From: a bacterium
GTDB taxonomy: Bacteria; Planctomycetota; J058; JAJDCP01
DNA length: 13,069 nt
Assembly (NCBI GenBank): GCA_030428695.1
Contig: JAUIEM010000286.1
Coordinates: 1-13,069, forward strand
Reading direction: 5' to 3'
This document shows, one piece after another, positions 1-6,872 of this stretch (positions are counted from its first letter, which is position 1; each line of letters starts with the position of its first letter). The notes beneath the pieces were generated by a model, which saw nothing but the letters and a program-made list of their open reading frames with translations, did no database searches and was not told where the DNA came from. The position numbers and the translations under genes were made by a program.

Positions 1-330
1 GCGAGAGGTCGTCAATGGCCCGGAGCTGTCTCCAGCTTTGGAGGGCAACCTGGTCCTCTGGAACGGTCCTGTGTTGGTGTTGCGCCCTGCCGGGCGCCCG
101 GAGGCTTGTCTGCCGCCGAACGACCCCTCGCCTGCGGCCTGGCGAACCCCACGCGACAATCCGATCGCCCGCCTCCCGGCCTGCGCGCCTCCCTGTTCCA
201 CCGTAGCACCCCCGCGGCGGCGACGGCCGGGGGCGGGGCGGAACCGGGCCTCGCGCCGGGTCCGGGCAGCCGGCGCCCGGAAAGCTGGGCTGACGCAAAG
301 CGTTTTCCCCCGCGGCGCGGGCCTGCTACC
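1..330. other. Upstream region, no supported gene
   Basis: I see no convincing gene here. Several frames are open because of the high GC content, and one plus-strand frame runs from the left edge to base 532, but it would overlap the ABC ATPase by 200 bases. The first 100 bases are less GC-rich than the rest. The promoter of the ABC operon should lie here, but I found no -35/-10 pair with good matches and no Shine-Dalgarno sequence just before the ATG at 331. Confidence 0.5.
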
Positions 331-1296
331 ATGGCGGGCGTGCGGCCTGAGGAGGAGCGGCCGATCGACCCTACCACCCCCGCCCTGGTCTGCCGCGGAC
401 TGGTCAAGCGCTTCGGCGCGGTCACCGCGGTCTCCGGCCTCGACCTCGAGGTGCGGCGCGGGGAGTGTTTCGGGCTGCTCGGGCCGAACGGGGCGGGCAA
501 GACGACCACCGTCGAGATCCTCGAAGGCCTGACGGTGCCGGACGCGGGCGAGGTCGAGATCCTCGGCATGCGCTGGGGCCGCGGCGAAGACCACGCGCTG
601 CGGCAGCGGCTCGGCATCCAGCTGCAGGAGACGGTGCTCGCGGACAAGCTCAAGGTCGGCGAGGTGGTCCGGCTGTTCCGGAGCTTCTATCCGCAGGGCC
701 TCGACCCGGCCGAGGTGATCGCGCGCCTCGAGCTCGAGCCGAAGGTCGACGCCGGCTACTACACCCTGTCCGGGGGCCAGAAACAGCGCGTCGCCCTCGC
801 CTGCGCCCTGGTCGGGCAGCCGGAGGTGCTGTTCCTCGACGAGCCGACCACCGGCCTCGACCCCCAGGCCCGACGGCGCATCTGGGAGGTCGTCGACCAG
901 TTCCGCGACGCGGGCGGCACCGTGCTCCTGACCACGCACTACATGGAGGAGGCGGCGACGCTGTGCGACCGGGTCGCGGTGATCGACAAGGGCCGCGTGC
1001 TCGCCCTCGACACGCCGACCGCCCTGATCGCCAGCCTCGGCGTCGCCCAGATCGTCGAGCTGGTCTGCGCGCCGCTGCCCGCTCCGGAGGAGCTCGCCGG
1101 GCTCCCCGGGGTCCAGGCCTGCGGCCGGCGGCTCGACCGCCTGGTGCTCGAGGTGGCGGAGATCGAGCCGGCGCTGCGGGGCCTCCTCGCGCTCGTCGCC
1201 GACCGCGGCTGGGAGCTCGGCTCCCTCGCCACCCACCAGCCGACGCTCGAGGACGTCTTCCTGCACCTGACCGGCACGAGCTTGAGGGAGAGCTGA
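331..1296 (+). CDS. ABC transporter ATP-binding protein (ABC-2 exporter type, CcmA/DrrA-like)
   Basis: This 321-residue protein is the cytoplasmic ATPase of an ABC exporter. All nucleotide-binding motifs are intact: Walker A GPNGAGKTT at residues 51-59, Q-loop Gln near 97, signature LSGGQKQR at 146-153, Walker B LFLDEP at 167-172 and the switch His203 in TTHYMEEA. The segment after about 240 is the C-terminal extension common in DrrA/CcmA-type ATPases and ends in the family-typical LEDVFLHLTG. The frame is open upstream to 106, but that extension is low-complexity and the core starts shortly after residue 15, so I chose the ATG at 331. That start lacks a visible Shine-Dalgarno sequence. The stop overlaps the permease start (TGATG), so the two are translationally coupled. 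The substrate cannot be read from the sequence; drug, lipid and polysaccharide exporters all use this ATPase type. Confidence 0.95.
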   Translation: MAGVRPEEERPIDPTTPALVCRGLVKRFGAVTAVSGLDLEVRRGECFGLLGPNGAGKTTTVEILEGLTVPDAGEVEILGMRWGRGEDHALRQRLGIQLQETVLADKLKVGEVVRLFRSFYPQGLDPAEVIARLELEPKVDAGYYTLSGGQKQRVALACALVGQPEVLFLDEPTTGLDPQARRRIWEVVDQFRDAGGTVLLTTHYMEEAATLCDRVAVIDKGRVLALDTPTALIASLGVAQIVELVCAPLPAPEELAGLPGVQACGRRLDRLVLEVAEIEPALRGLLALVADRGWELGSLATHQPTLEDVFLHLTGTSLRES

Positions 1297-2324
1297 TGCA
1301 CCCACTCTGGCAGCTCACCCTCGCGCGCTGGCGCGAGCTGTACCGCGAGCCGGGCGTGATGTTCTGGGTCTTCGGCTTCCCGGTGCTGCTCGCGGCCGGC
1401 CTCGGCATCGCGTTCAAGGAGAAGCCGGCCCCGACCCCGCGCGTCGCCGTGGTCGAGGGGGTCCCCTGGCTCGAGCAGGCGCTCGCGGGACCCGCCCTCG
1501 AGCGCGTCGTCCTCGACGAGGCGGATGCGCACGAGGCGCTGCGCCGCGGCAAGGTGGACGTCGTCGTCGCGGCGGTTCCCGGGGACACGCCGCGGGTCGC
1601 GTACCGCTTCGATCCCGCCAACGACCAGAGCCGCTTCGCGCGCCTGATCGTCGACGGGGTGGTGCAGCGCGCCCTCGGCCGGGAGGACGCGATCGCCGCC
1701 CAGGACGAGCAGGTCTCCGAGCCCGGGTCCCGGTACATCGACTTCCTGGTCCCCGGGCTGCTCGGCCTCAACCTGATGAGCAGCAGCCTGTGGGGCATCG
1801 CCTACGCCCTGGTGCTCAGCCGCAAGCGCAAACAGCTCAAGCGCCTGGCGGCCACGCCGATGCGCCGGAGCCACTTCCTGCTCTCCTACCTGCTCTCGCG
1901 CAGCGCCCTGCTGGTCGCGGAGGTGCTGTCGCTGCTGCTGGTCGGCTGGCTGCTGTTCGACGTGATCGTGCGCGGTTCGTGGCTGGCCTTCGGCGTGCTC
2001 ACCCTGCTCGGCGCCGCGGCCTTCGCGGGGGTCGGCATGATGATCGCCGCCCGCATCACCTCCACCGAGGTCGCCGGCGGCTGGCTGAACTTCGTGATGC
2101 TGCCTATGTGGCTGCTGTCCGGGAGCTTCTTCTCCTACGAGCGCTTCCCGGAGTGGAGCCACGCGCTGATCGAGTGGCTGCCGCTGACGGCGCTCAACGA
2201 CGGGCTGCGGGCGGTGATGAACGACGGCGCCGGGCTCCTCGACGTCGGCTTCGAGCTCGCGGTGCTCACGGTCTGGGGAGCGCTCGGCTTCGCCCTCGCG
2301 CTCGGTCGCTTCCGCTGGCAATAG
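1296..2324 (+). CDS. ABC-2 type transporter permease
   Basis: This 342-residue inner-membrane protein is the partner of the preceding ATPase. The ATG shares one base with the ATPase stop and is preceded by GAGGGAG at 1284-1290. It has a short cytoplasmic N-terminus (WRELYREPGVMFW), a first membrane helix at about residues 22-40, a periplasmic domain of roughly 120 residues, and then five or so hydrophobic segments from about residue 150 to the end. The stretch LKRLAATPMRRSHFL after the second helix is the usual cytoplasmic coupling region of ABC-2 permeases (DrrB/YadH/NodJ type). The large extracytoplasmic loop between helices 1 and 2 is the ABC2_membrane_3-like arrangement. One permease with one ATPase suggests a homodimer of each. 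Substrate unknown. Confidence 0.92.
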   Translation: MHPLWQLTLARWRELYREPGVMFWVFGFPVLLAAGLGIAFKEKPAPTPRVAVVEGVPWLEQALAGPALERVVLDEADAHEALRRGKVDVVVAAVPGDTPRVAYRFDPANDQSRFARLIVDGVVQRALGREDAIAAQDEQVSEPGSRYIDFLVPGLLGLNLMSSSLWGIAYALVLSRKRKQLKRLAATPMRRSHFLLSYLLSRSALLVAEVLSLLLVGWLLFDVIVRGSWLAFGVLTLLGAAAFAGVGMMIAARITSTEVAGGWLNFVMLPMWLLSGSFFSYERFPEWSHALIEWLPLTALNDGLRAVMNDGAGLLDVGFELAVLTVWGALGFALALGRFRWQ

Positions 2325-2328
2325 GAGG
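2323..2328 (+). promoter_or_regulatory. Shine-Dalgarno AGGAGG overlapping the permease stop
   Basis: AGGAGG begins inside the TAG stop of the permease and lies 4 bases before the ATG at 2333. It fixes the start of the lipoprotein gene and supports co-translation with the transporter genes. The short spacing is slightly unusual. Confidence 0.7.
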
Positions 2329-2332
2329 CGCC

Positions 2333-4537
2333 ATGCGTCGCGCTCTGATCGTCCTCTCGTGCTGTCTGCTCGCCTGCGCCCAGGAGCTGCCCGAAGACTT
2401 CTTCGAGGAGTGTGAGGACGCCGCCGACTACCTCGCCAAGGGCCACGAGACCGCGCCGCTGGAGTCTCTGCTCGAGCTGCTCGCCGACGCGCGCTTCCCT
2501 CCCGACGAGCTCGAGAAGCTGCGGAAACGCACGGACAAGTACCTCGTCAGGAAACAGAAGAGCAAGCAGCTGCCCCGCGCGATCGGCAAGCTGGAAGACG
2601 CCCTCGAGGTGCTCGAGGAGTGGGCCGGGCAGGCGCCGGAGGCGGAGCTGCTCGCCGCGATCCCGCTCTGGCTGCGGCTCGACTCCAGCCGCCTCGACCT
2701 GTTCGAGCGGCGCGGCCCGCTCCGCCACCAGGGCCGCTGGATGTGGCCGGAGGAGCGCGAGACGCTCGCCGCCCGCGCCGCCATCGCCGAGCAGGTGCGC
2801 GCGGCCCACCGCTTCGCGGTCCCGCTGGTCGCGAGCACGCGGGCGGACCCGTTCCTCCAAGCGCTGTACGGTGTGCCCGAGGCGACGGTGGTGTCGGGCT
2901 TCGGGGTGGCGGTGGTCAGCGTGCGCCACTCGGCGGCCAAGCTCGAACGCATGCTGCGCCAGGCGCTGCGGGCGCGGGCGCTGTCGCACTGGTTCCTGCA
3001 CGGAGTCCTGGCGGTGCCCGAGGAGCTCTGGCCGCGGGAGTTCGTGATCCTCGGCTCGAAAGACGACTACATCCGCGCGGTGCACGAGGCGCACCGCGTC
3101 GGGCGGCTGGCGGCCGACCGGGTCGAGAAGTGCCTCGAGCTCAGCTCCTTCTACACCAACGACGGCTGCGTCGTCGCCAGCGGCCAGTTCGAGGCGCCGA
3201 CCGAGGCGATGATGCTGTTCGGCCTGCACCGCGACCCCGGGCAGCCCTGGCTGCGCGCCGGGCACATCAACTGGCTGTGCCACACCTTCCTCGGCACCCG
3301 CGGGCCCTCGGTGACCTACACCGACAGCATCCCCGAGCCCCGCGGCGGCACGGTCGACGACGAGACCCTCGAGGAGTGGAAGCGCATGCAGAAGCTCGGC
3401 AAGGCGGGCCTGGCGGGGTCCCGGGCCTACCTGCGCTGGCTGGTCGCTCACGATCAGGAGCCCTACCTCTCCGACTGTCTGCACGACCAGTTCGGGAAGG
3501 TGCGCGGCGAGCAGCTGCTGGTCGCCACCCACGTCGTCGAGTGGTTGCAGGAGACCGGCCGCTTCCGGGAGCTCTGGGAAGCGACCACCCCGGCGCAGGT
3601 CGGTAGCCGGGAGATGCGCGCCGTCGCCGCGACCACCGCGGACGCGGTCGGGGAAGGCCTCGGCGCCTTCCTCGCGCCCTGGAAGCGCTGGCTGCTGCCG
3701 CCGGAGCTGCCCGCCCAGGGCTTGCTGCAGCGGCTGCGCGACGGCCCCCCCGCGCCGCCCGTGCTGTCGCCTGCCGCTGCGCAGGCGTTGGCCGTCCTCG
3801 ACCGCCTGCGCCGCCAGAGCCTGCGTCCGATGCCGCGGACGCCGCTCGCCTGGGATGCGGAGCTCTCGCGCGGCTGCCAGGCCCACGCCGACTACCTCAC
3901 GCTGCACCGCGACCAGCTCCGGGCCTGGCCTGACGCCCACGAGCAGTACCCCGACCGCGAGGGCTTCTCCCCGGAGGGCAGCCGGGCCGGCCTGGCGAGC
4001 CTGATCTCCCCGGGGTCGGACTCCCCCGAGGAGGCGATCGGCCGCTGGATGGCGACCTGGTTCCACCGGCTGCCGCTGCTCGATCCCGGCCTGATGCGCA
4101 TCGGCTGGGGACTCTCGGACGCGGCCGGGGTGCTCGACACCGGCACCTTCGTGGCTCCCGCCGAGCGGGCGCAGGTCGTGGTCTGGCCGCCGCGGGGCGG
4201 ACGTGCGATCCCGCGCCGCTTCGCTCCCGAGCTGCCGAACCCCTTCACCGGCCGGGACCAGTCCTCCTGGGGCTACCCGATCACGGTGCAGCTCTTCTGG
4301 CTCGCGGTCGAGCCCGAGTGCGGCCTGCGCCTGTTCAGGGGCGACGGCGTCTCCCCGTCCCGCGAGGTCGCCTGCCTGTTCAGCTCCCCCGACCAGCCGG
4401 GGAACCCCGAGCTGGTGCCGGACAACGCCTTCCTGCTGATCCCCGAGCAGCCCCTCGAGCCGGAGACGGAGTACACCGTCGAGTTCACCCGGCCGGACGA
4501 GGAGCCGCTGGTGTGGAGCTTCCGGACGGGGCCGTAG
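2333..4537 (+). CDS. Lipoprotein with divergent CAP/SCP-like domain and C-terminal Ig-like domain
   Basis: This 734-residue protein starts with a lipoprotein signal: a basic n-region, a hydrophobic stretch and lipobox LLAC with Cys15 as the lipidation site. The frame is open far upstream, but the signal peptide and the AGGAGG before 2333 decide the start. Residues about 20-150 are helical and charged and contain a GRWMWPEE motif at 134-141. The middle (about 190-400) resembles an extracytoplasmic peptidase-MA-like fold, but where HEXXH would lie it reads NWLCH (313-317), so it is probably not catalytic. From about 485 to 625 there is a CAP (SCP/PR-1) domain: LAVLDRLRRQ, CQAHADYL, and WMATWFHRLPLLDP followed by MRIGWG, matching the CAP W..S..HR..LL..IG.G pattern. 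The AENI-type motif is missing. Residues about 645-734 look like an Ig-like (Big_5/SbsA type) domain ending in LEPETEYTVEF and WSFRTG. It lies 8 bases after the permease, so it is probably in the same operon. Exact role unknown. Confidence 0.88.
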   Translation: MRRALIVLSCCLLACAQELPEDFFEECEDAADYLAKGHETAPLESLLELLADARFPPDELEKLRKRTDKYLVRKQKSKQLPRAIGKLEDALEVLEEWAGQAPEAELLAAIPLWLRLDSSRLDLFERRGPLRHQGRWMWPEERETLAARAAIAEQVRAAHRFAVPLVASTRADPFLQALYGVPEATVVSGFGVAVVSVRHSAAKLERMLRQALRARALSHWFLHGVLAVPEELWPREFVILGSKDDYIRAVHEAHRVGRLAADRVEKCLELSSFYTNDGCVVASGQFEAPTEAMMLFGLHRDPGQPWLRAGHINWLCHTFLGTRGPSVTYTDSIPEPRGGTVDDETLEEWKRMQKLGKAGLAGSRAYLRWLVAHDQEPYLSDCLHDQFGKVRGEQLLVATHVVEWLQETGRFRELWEATTPAQVGSREMRAVAATTADAVGEGLGAFLAPWKRWLLPPELPAQGLLQRLRDGPPAPPVLSPAAAQALAVLDRLRRQSLRPMPRTPLAWDAELSRGCQAHADYLTLHRDQLRAWPDAHEQYPDREGFSPEGSRAGLASLISPGSDSPEEAIGRWMATWFHRLPLLDPGLMRIGWGLSDAAGVLDTGTFVAPAERAQVVVWPPRGGRAIPRRFAPELPNPFTGRDQSSWGYPITVQLFWLAVEPECGLRLFRGDGVSPSREVACLFSSPDQPGNPELVPDNAFLLIPEQPLEPETEYTVEFTRPDEEPLVWSFRTGP

Positions 4538-4576
4538 CGAGGGGAGGCCGGGTCCCGGAGGAAAAGAAGCGGGAGG

Positions 4577-4699
4577 AACCGCCAAGGCGCCAAGGTGGCA
4601 AGGCGCCAAAAAAGACCGGGAAGAGGAAGGGGAGAGAAACATCTCCGCTTCCTCGTCTTCGTCTTGTTGGCGTCTTGGCTTCTTGGAGCCTTGGCGGTT
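4577..4699. repeat. Large imperfect palindrome of CGCCAAG-type repeats
   Basis: Two arms of about 59 bases (4577-4635 and 4642-4699) pair with roughly ten mismatches and a one-base offset around a six-base loop (GAAACA). The outer ends match perfectly (AACCGCCAAGG against CCTTGGCGGTT). Within each arm the short unit CGCCAAGG/GCCAAG recurs three or four times. It lies between two convergent genes, where such elements would form a long hairpin in either transcript. A T-rich run follows the right arm on the plus strand (4698-4708), so it may also act as a weak terminator for the ABC operon. I recall similar CGCCAAG-rich intergenic palindromes in other bacteria but cannot confirm the family here. 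Confidence 0.75.
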
Positions 4700-4786
4700 T
4701 CTTCTTCCTGCCCCGAAGACAGGCGCGCGGACGCGACGCACCATTCGTGCAGGGGTCGTCACATCCTTCTTCCTTCCTCTACCCCC

Positions 4787-4823
4787 AAAGAAAACGGGGG
4801 TGAGGTCTCGCGACCTCACCCCC
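4787..4823 (-). terminator. Rho-independent terminator for the minus-strand CAP gene
   Basis: A perfect 12-base-pair stem (4796-4807 with 4812-4823) encloses the loop TCGC. Read on the minus strand it is followed by GTTTTCTTT (4795-4787), the T-rich tract of an intrinsic terminator. It lies about 75 bases downstream of the stop of the CAP gene at 4898. No T tract follows on the plus strand, so it is directional. Confidence 0.85.
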
Positions 4824-4897
4824 GCCCCAGTGGAGACGTGGCAGTTTCCAACCGGTCAAGGCGTCCGCGCGAGGATCGACACGAACACCTCTCGCGG

Positions 4898-6682
4898 TCA
4901 GCGCTTGAGCACCGCCAGCGACCCGAAGTTCTGGGTCCAGTGACGCCCGTCCTTGCCCGCGCCCATGCAGCGGTGGCCGGCGCCGAGGATGTTGCGGTGG
5001 TGGCCGGAGCTGTTGTACCACGCGATGTGGGTCGCCATCGGCGCGGGGCTGCCGAGCGAGATGTTCTCGGCGGCGCCGCCCGGATAGCCGGCCAGGCGCG
5101 CGCGGTCGGAGGGGGAGCGGCGGTCGGGGTTCGGGGACTCGTGGGCGAAGTAGCCGAGCTGGGTCATCTCGGCGCTGTGGCCCCGGGCGCAGTCGGTCAG
5201 GGTCAGGGAGATCTCGACCGACGGGCGCCCCATCATGATGCGGTAGTCGTTGGTGATCCGGACCTGCTCGCGCTCCTCGGTCGTCGGGATCACGCCCTTC
5301 TGCGGCGCGTCGAGCTCGAGCAGCGAGTCGTTGTAGGCCTCGACCCGGGCGTCGCTCATGCGCCGCACCAGGTAGGCGTCGTGGCCCTCGAGGCGCTTCT
5401 GCACCGCGTAGGCTTCCTCGAGGTGGCCGGAGCGGTAGAGGACCAGCGCCTGGATCGGCGCCGGCAGCTCGCCGAGGGTGTAGGCGACCTCGACCTGGTA
5501 GCCGCGCAGGAAGTCGGCGAAGGCGCCGATCAGATCCTGGCACTGGCGCATCGTGGTCTGCAGCTCGATCGCCTGCTCGGGGGTCACGGACAGGATCGCG
5601 GCGACGTCGTGCTCGACCATCTGGTCGTAGCGCTCCCAGATCGCCCGCACCTTGTCGACGTGCTCGTCAACGACCGGCTGGCCGACCTTGCCGTGGTTCT
5701 CGTCCGGGTAGATGCTGAGGTCGAAGATCACCTCGAGGGCGGCGTCACGGGCCTCGACCCAGGCCGCGTAGGAGTCGGCGCGCTTGGTGTCGGCGGTCTC
5801 GACGCGGAAGTCGGGGATCAGCGCGGAGGCACGCTCGACCAGGCGGTTGTGCTCCTTGACGCGTTTGTCGATCGCGCTCTCGAGACCGGCGACCAGCGGC
5901 GCGGTCACGTTGGCGGCGACGTAGGCGGACAAGAGCCCGTCGAGCTCTTCGGCGGTCTCGTAGCTGAACTCCTCGTAGGCGTCCGGCAGGCCGAGCTCAC
6001 GGCAGCGGCGCAGGGTCTTGTAGGCGGCGTACTGCACCTTCTGGTCGGGGTCTGCCAGCCCGTCCCGCAGCTCGCGGGTGATGCCCTGCTCGATGCCGGC
6101 CAGGGCGTCGAGGGCCCGGGAGCGCGCCGCGGAGTCGAGGACGTTGGCCAGCTTGAGCAGCTCGAGCACGCGCTTGTTGGCGTTCGGGAAGCGGGGAGCC
6201 GCGACGACGCCGCCCTCGCCGGGCTCGCCTTCGAGCCCGCCGCCGCGCAGGCGCTCGATCTCGGCGGCCTGCTCTTCGGTGACCCAGCCGTGGTCCTTGA
6301 CGAACAGGTAGCCGAGCTTGAAGCGCGCGGCGCTGTTGTCGGGGTCGAGCTTGAGGAGCTCGCGGTACACGTCGAGGGCTTCGGGCTCGGCGCCGATCTG
6401 CTCGAGGAACTGGGCGAGCTTGATGCGGCCGTCGACATCCCGGCGGCCGAGCGCGGCGAGGCGCTTCTCGGCGAGGTCGGCCGCGTCGGCGACCTCTTCG
6501 ATCTTCAGCACGTCCGCCCAGGCCACCTCGCGCTCGCCGGCCTTGGTATCGACATAGAGGAACTCGTCGGTCTCATCGACGACGCTTCCCCAGACGATGG
6601 AGCCGTTGCGCAAGTAGATCAGGTCGGCGTGCAGGAAGGAACAGCACGCGAGGAGAAGGATACTCATCCGCAGTGCGAGCAT
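4898..6682 (-). CDS. Secreted CAP-domain protein with SH3-like, TPR/HEAT-like and C-terminal SCP domains
   Basis: This 594-residue exported protein has a classical C-terminal CAP (SCP/PR-1) domain at about residues 465-590. All hallmark motifs are present: GHSAEM near 500, YFAHESPNPDRRSP, AENI near 537, WYNSSGHHRNIL near 555-565 and WTQNFG at the end, including the paired His and acidic residues of the CAP cavity. The N-terminus is a signal sequence, either cleaved after HA19 or, less likely, a lipoprotein signal at LLAC13. Residues 20-65 (DLIYLRNGSIVWGSVVDE...) look like a small beta-barrel, 85-125 like a TPR unit, 125-140 carry LGYLFVKDHGWVTEEQ, and about 205-230 resemble a HEAT repeat. A long helical region follows up to the CAP domain. 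GAGGA at 6689-6693, six bases before the ATG, supports the start at 6682. A terminator follows the gene. CAP proteins bind lipids or other ligands or act on the cell wall; the exact role here is unknown. Confidence 0.93.
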   Translation of the reverse strand: MLALRMSILLLACCSFLHADLIYLRNGSIVWGSVVDETDEFLYVDTKAGEREVAWADVLKIEEVADAADLAEKRLAALGRRDVDGRIKLAQFLEQIGAEPEALDVYRELLKLDPDNSAARFKLGYLFVKDHGWVTEEQAAEIERLRGGGLEGEPGEGGVVAAPRFPNANKRVLELLKLANVLDSAARSRALDALAGIEQGITRELRDGLADPDQKVQYAAYKTLRRCRELGLPDAYEEFSYETAEELDGLLSAYVAANVTAPLVAGLESAIDKRVKEHNRLVERASALIPDFRVETADTKRADSYAAWVEARDAALEVIFDLSIYPDENHGKVGQPVVDEHVDKVRAIWERYDQMVEHDVAAILSVTPEQAIELQTTMRQCQDLIGAFADFLRGYQVEVAYTLGELPAPIQALVLYRSGHLEEAYAVQKRLEGHDAYLVRRMSDARVEAYNDSLLELDAPQKGVIPTTEEREQVRITNDYRIMMGRPSVEISLTLTDCARGHSAEMTQLGYFAHESPNPDRRSPSDRARLAGYPGGAAENISLGSPAPMATHIAWYNSSGHHRNILGAGHRCMGAGKDGRHWTQNFGSLAVLKR

Positions 6683-6769
6683 GGCGTGTCCTCACAGTCG
6701 GGTCGTTGGATCGCTGGGGGTGCTCGCTCGCCGGGAACGTCCGGCGAAGCCGCACCTCGATCCCTCAAC

Positions 6770-6799
6770 ACTAGTTCGCCCGCTTCAGGTGAGTGTCAC
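6770..6799 (-). promoter_or_regulatory. Weak candidate promoter for the CAP gene
   Basis: On the minus strand GTGACA (6799-6794, five of six to TTGACA) is followed after 18 bases by ACTAGT (6775-6770, three of six to TATAAT). It is the best pair I found in this 190-base gap, but the -10 match is poor. Confidence 0.25.
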
Positions 6800-6815
6800 G
6801 GTTGTGTAAGACGGG

Positions 6816-6846
6816 AAAAAAAACGGGAAACGGCCGTGGGGGCGGC
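6816..6846 (-). terminator. Possible weak terminator after the FHA gene
   Basis: About 27 bases past the FHA stop, the minus strand has a short GC hairpin (6833-6836 with 6843-6846) followed nine bases later by a run of eight T (6823-6816). The stem is only four pairs, so the T run is the stronger half of the evidence. Confidence 0.3.
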
Positions 6847-6872
6847 TTCGCCAGCCGGTCGGCCGGTGCGGG

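Noticed and set aside
1..205. Possible tail or head of another gene at the left edge (plus-strand frame reading EVVNGPELSPALEGNLVLW, and a minus-strand frame reading VPEDQVALQSWRQLRAIDDL)
   Set aside because: Both look somewhat protein-like, but the plus frame has no stop before it overlaps the ATPase by 200 bases, and the minus frame shows no plausible start codon near its protein-like part. They cannot be decided without sequence to the left.
106..330. N-terminal extension of the ABC ATPase from an upstream start at 106
   Set aside because: The 75 extra residues are low-complexity and precede the conserved core, so the ATG at 331 fits the family length better.
4577..4699. CRISPR array suggested by recurring CGCCAAG units
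   Set aside because: The units are only 7-10 bases long, have no spacers and are arranged as a palindrome, so it is not a CRISPR array.
2135..4819. 894-codon minus-strand open frame opposite the CAP lipoprotein
   Set aside because: Its translation is low-complexity, rich in Arg, Ala and Gly with no domain pattern. It is the antisense shadow of a well-supported lipoprotein gene in GC-rich DNA.
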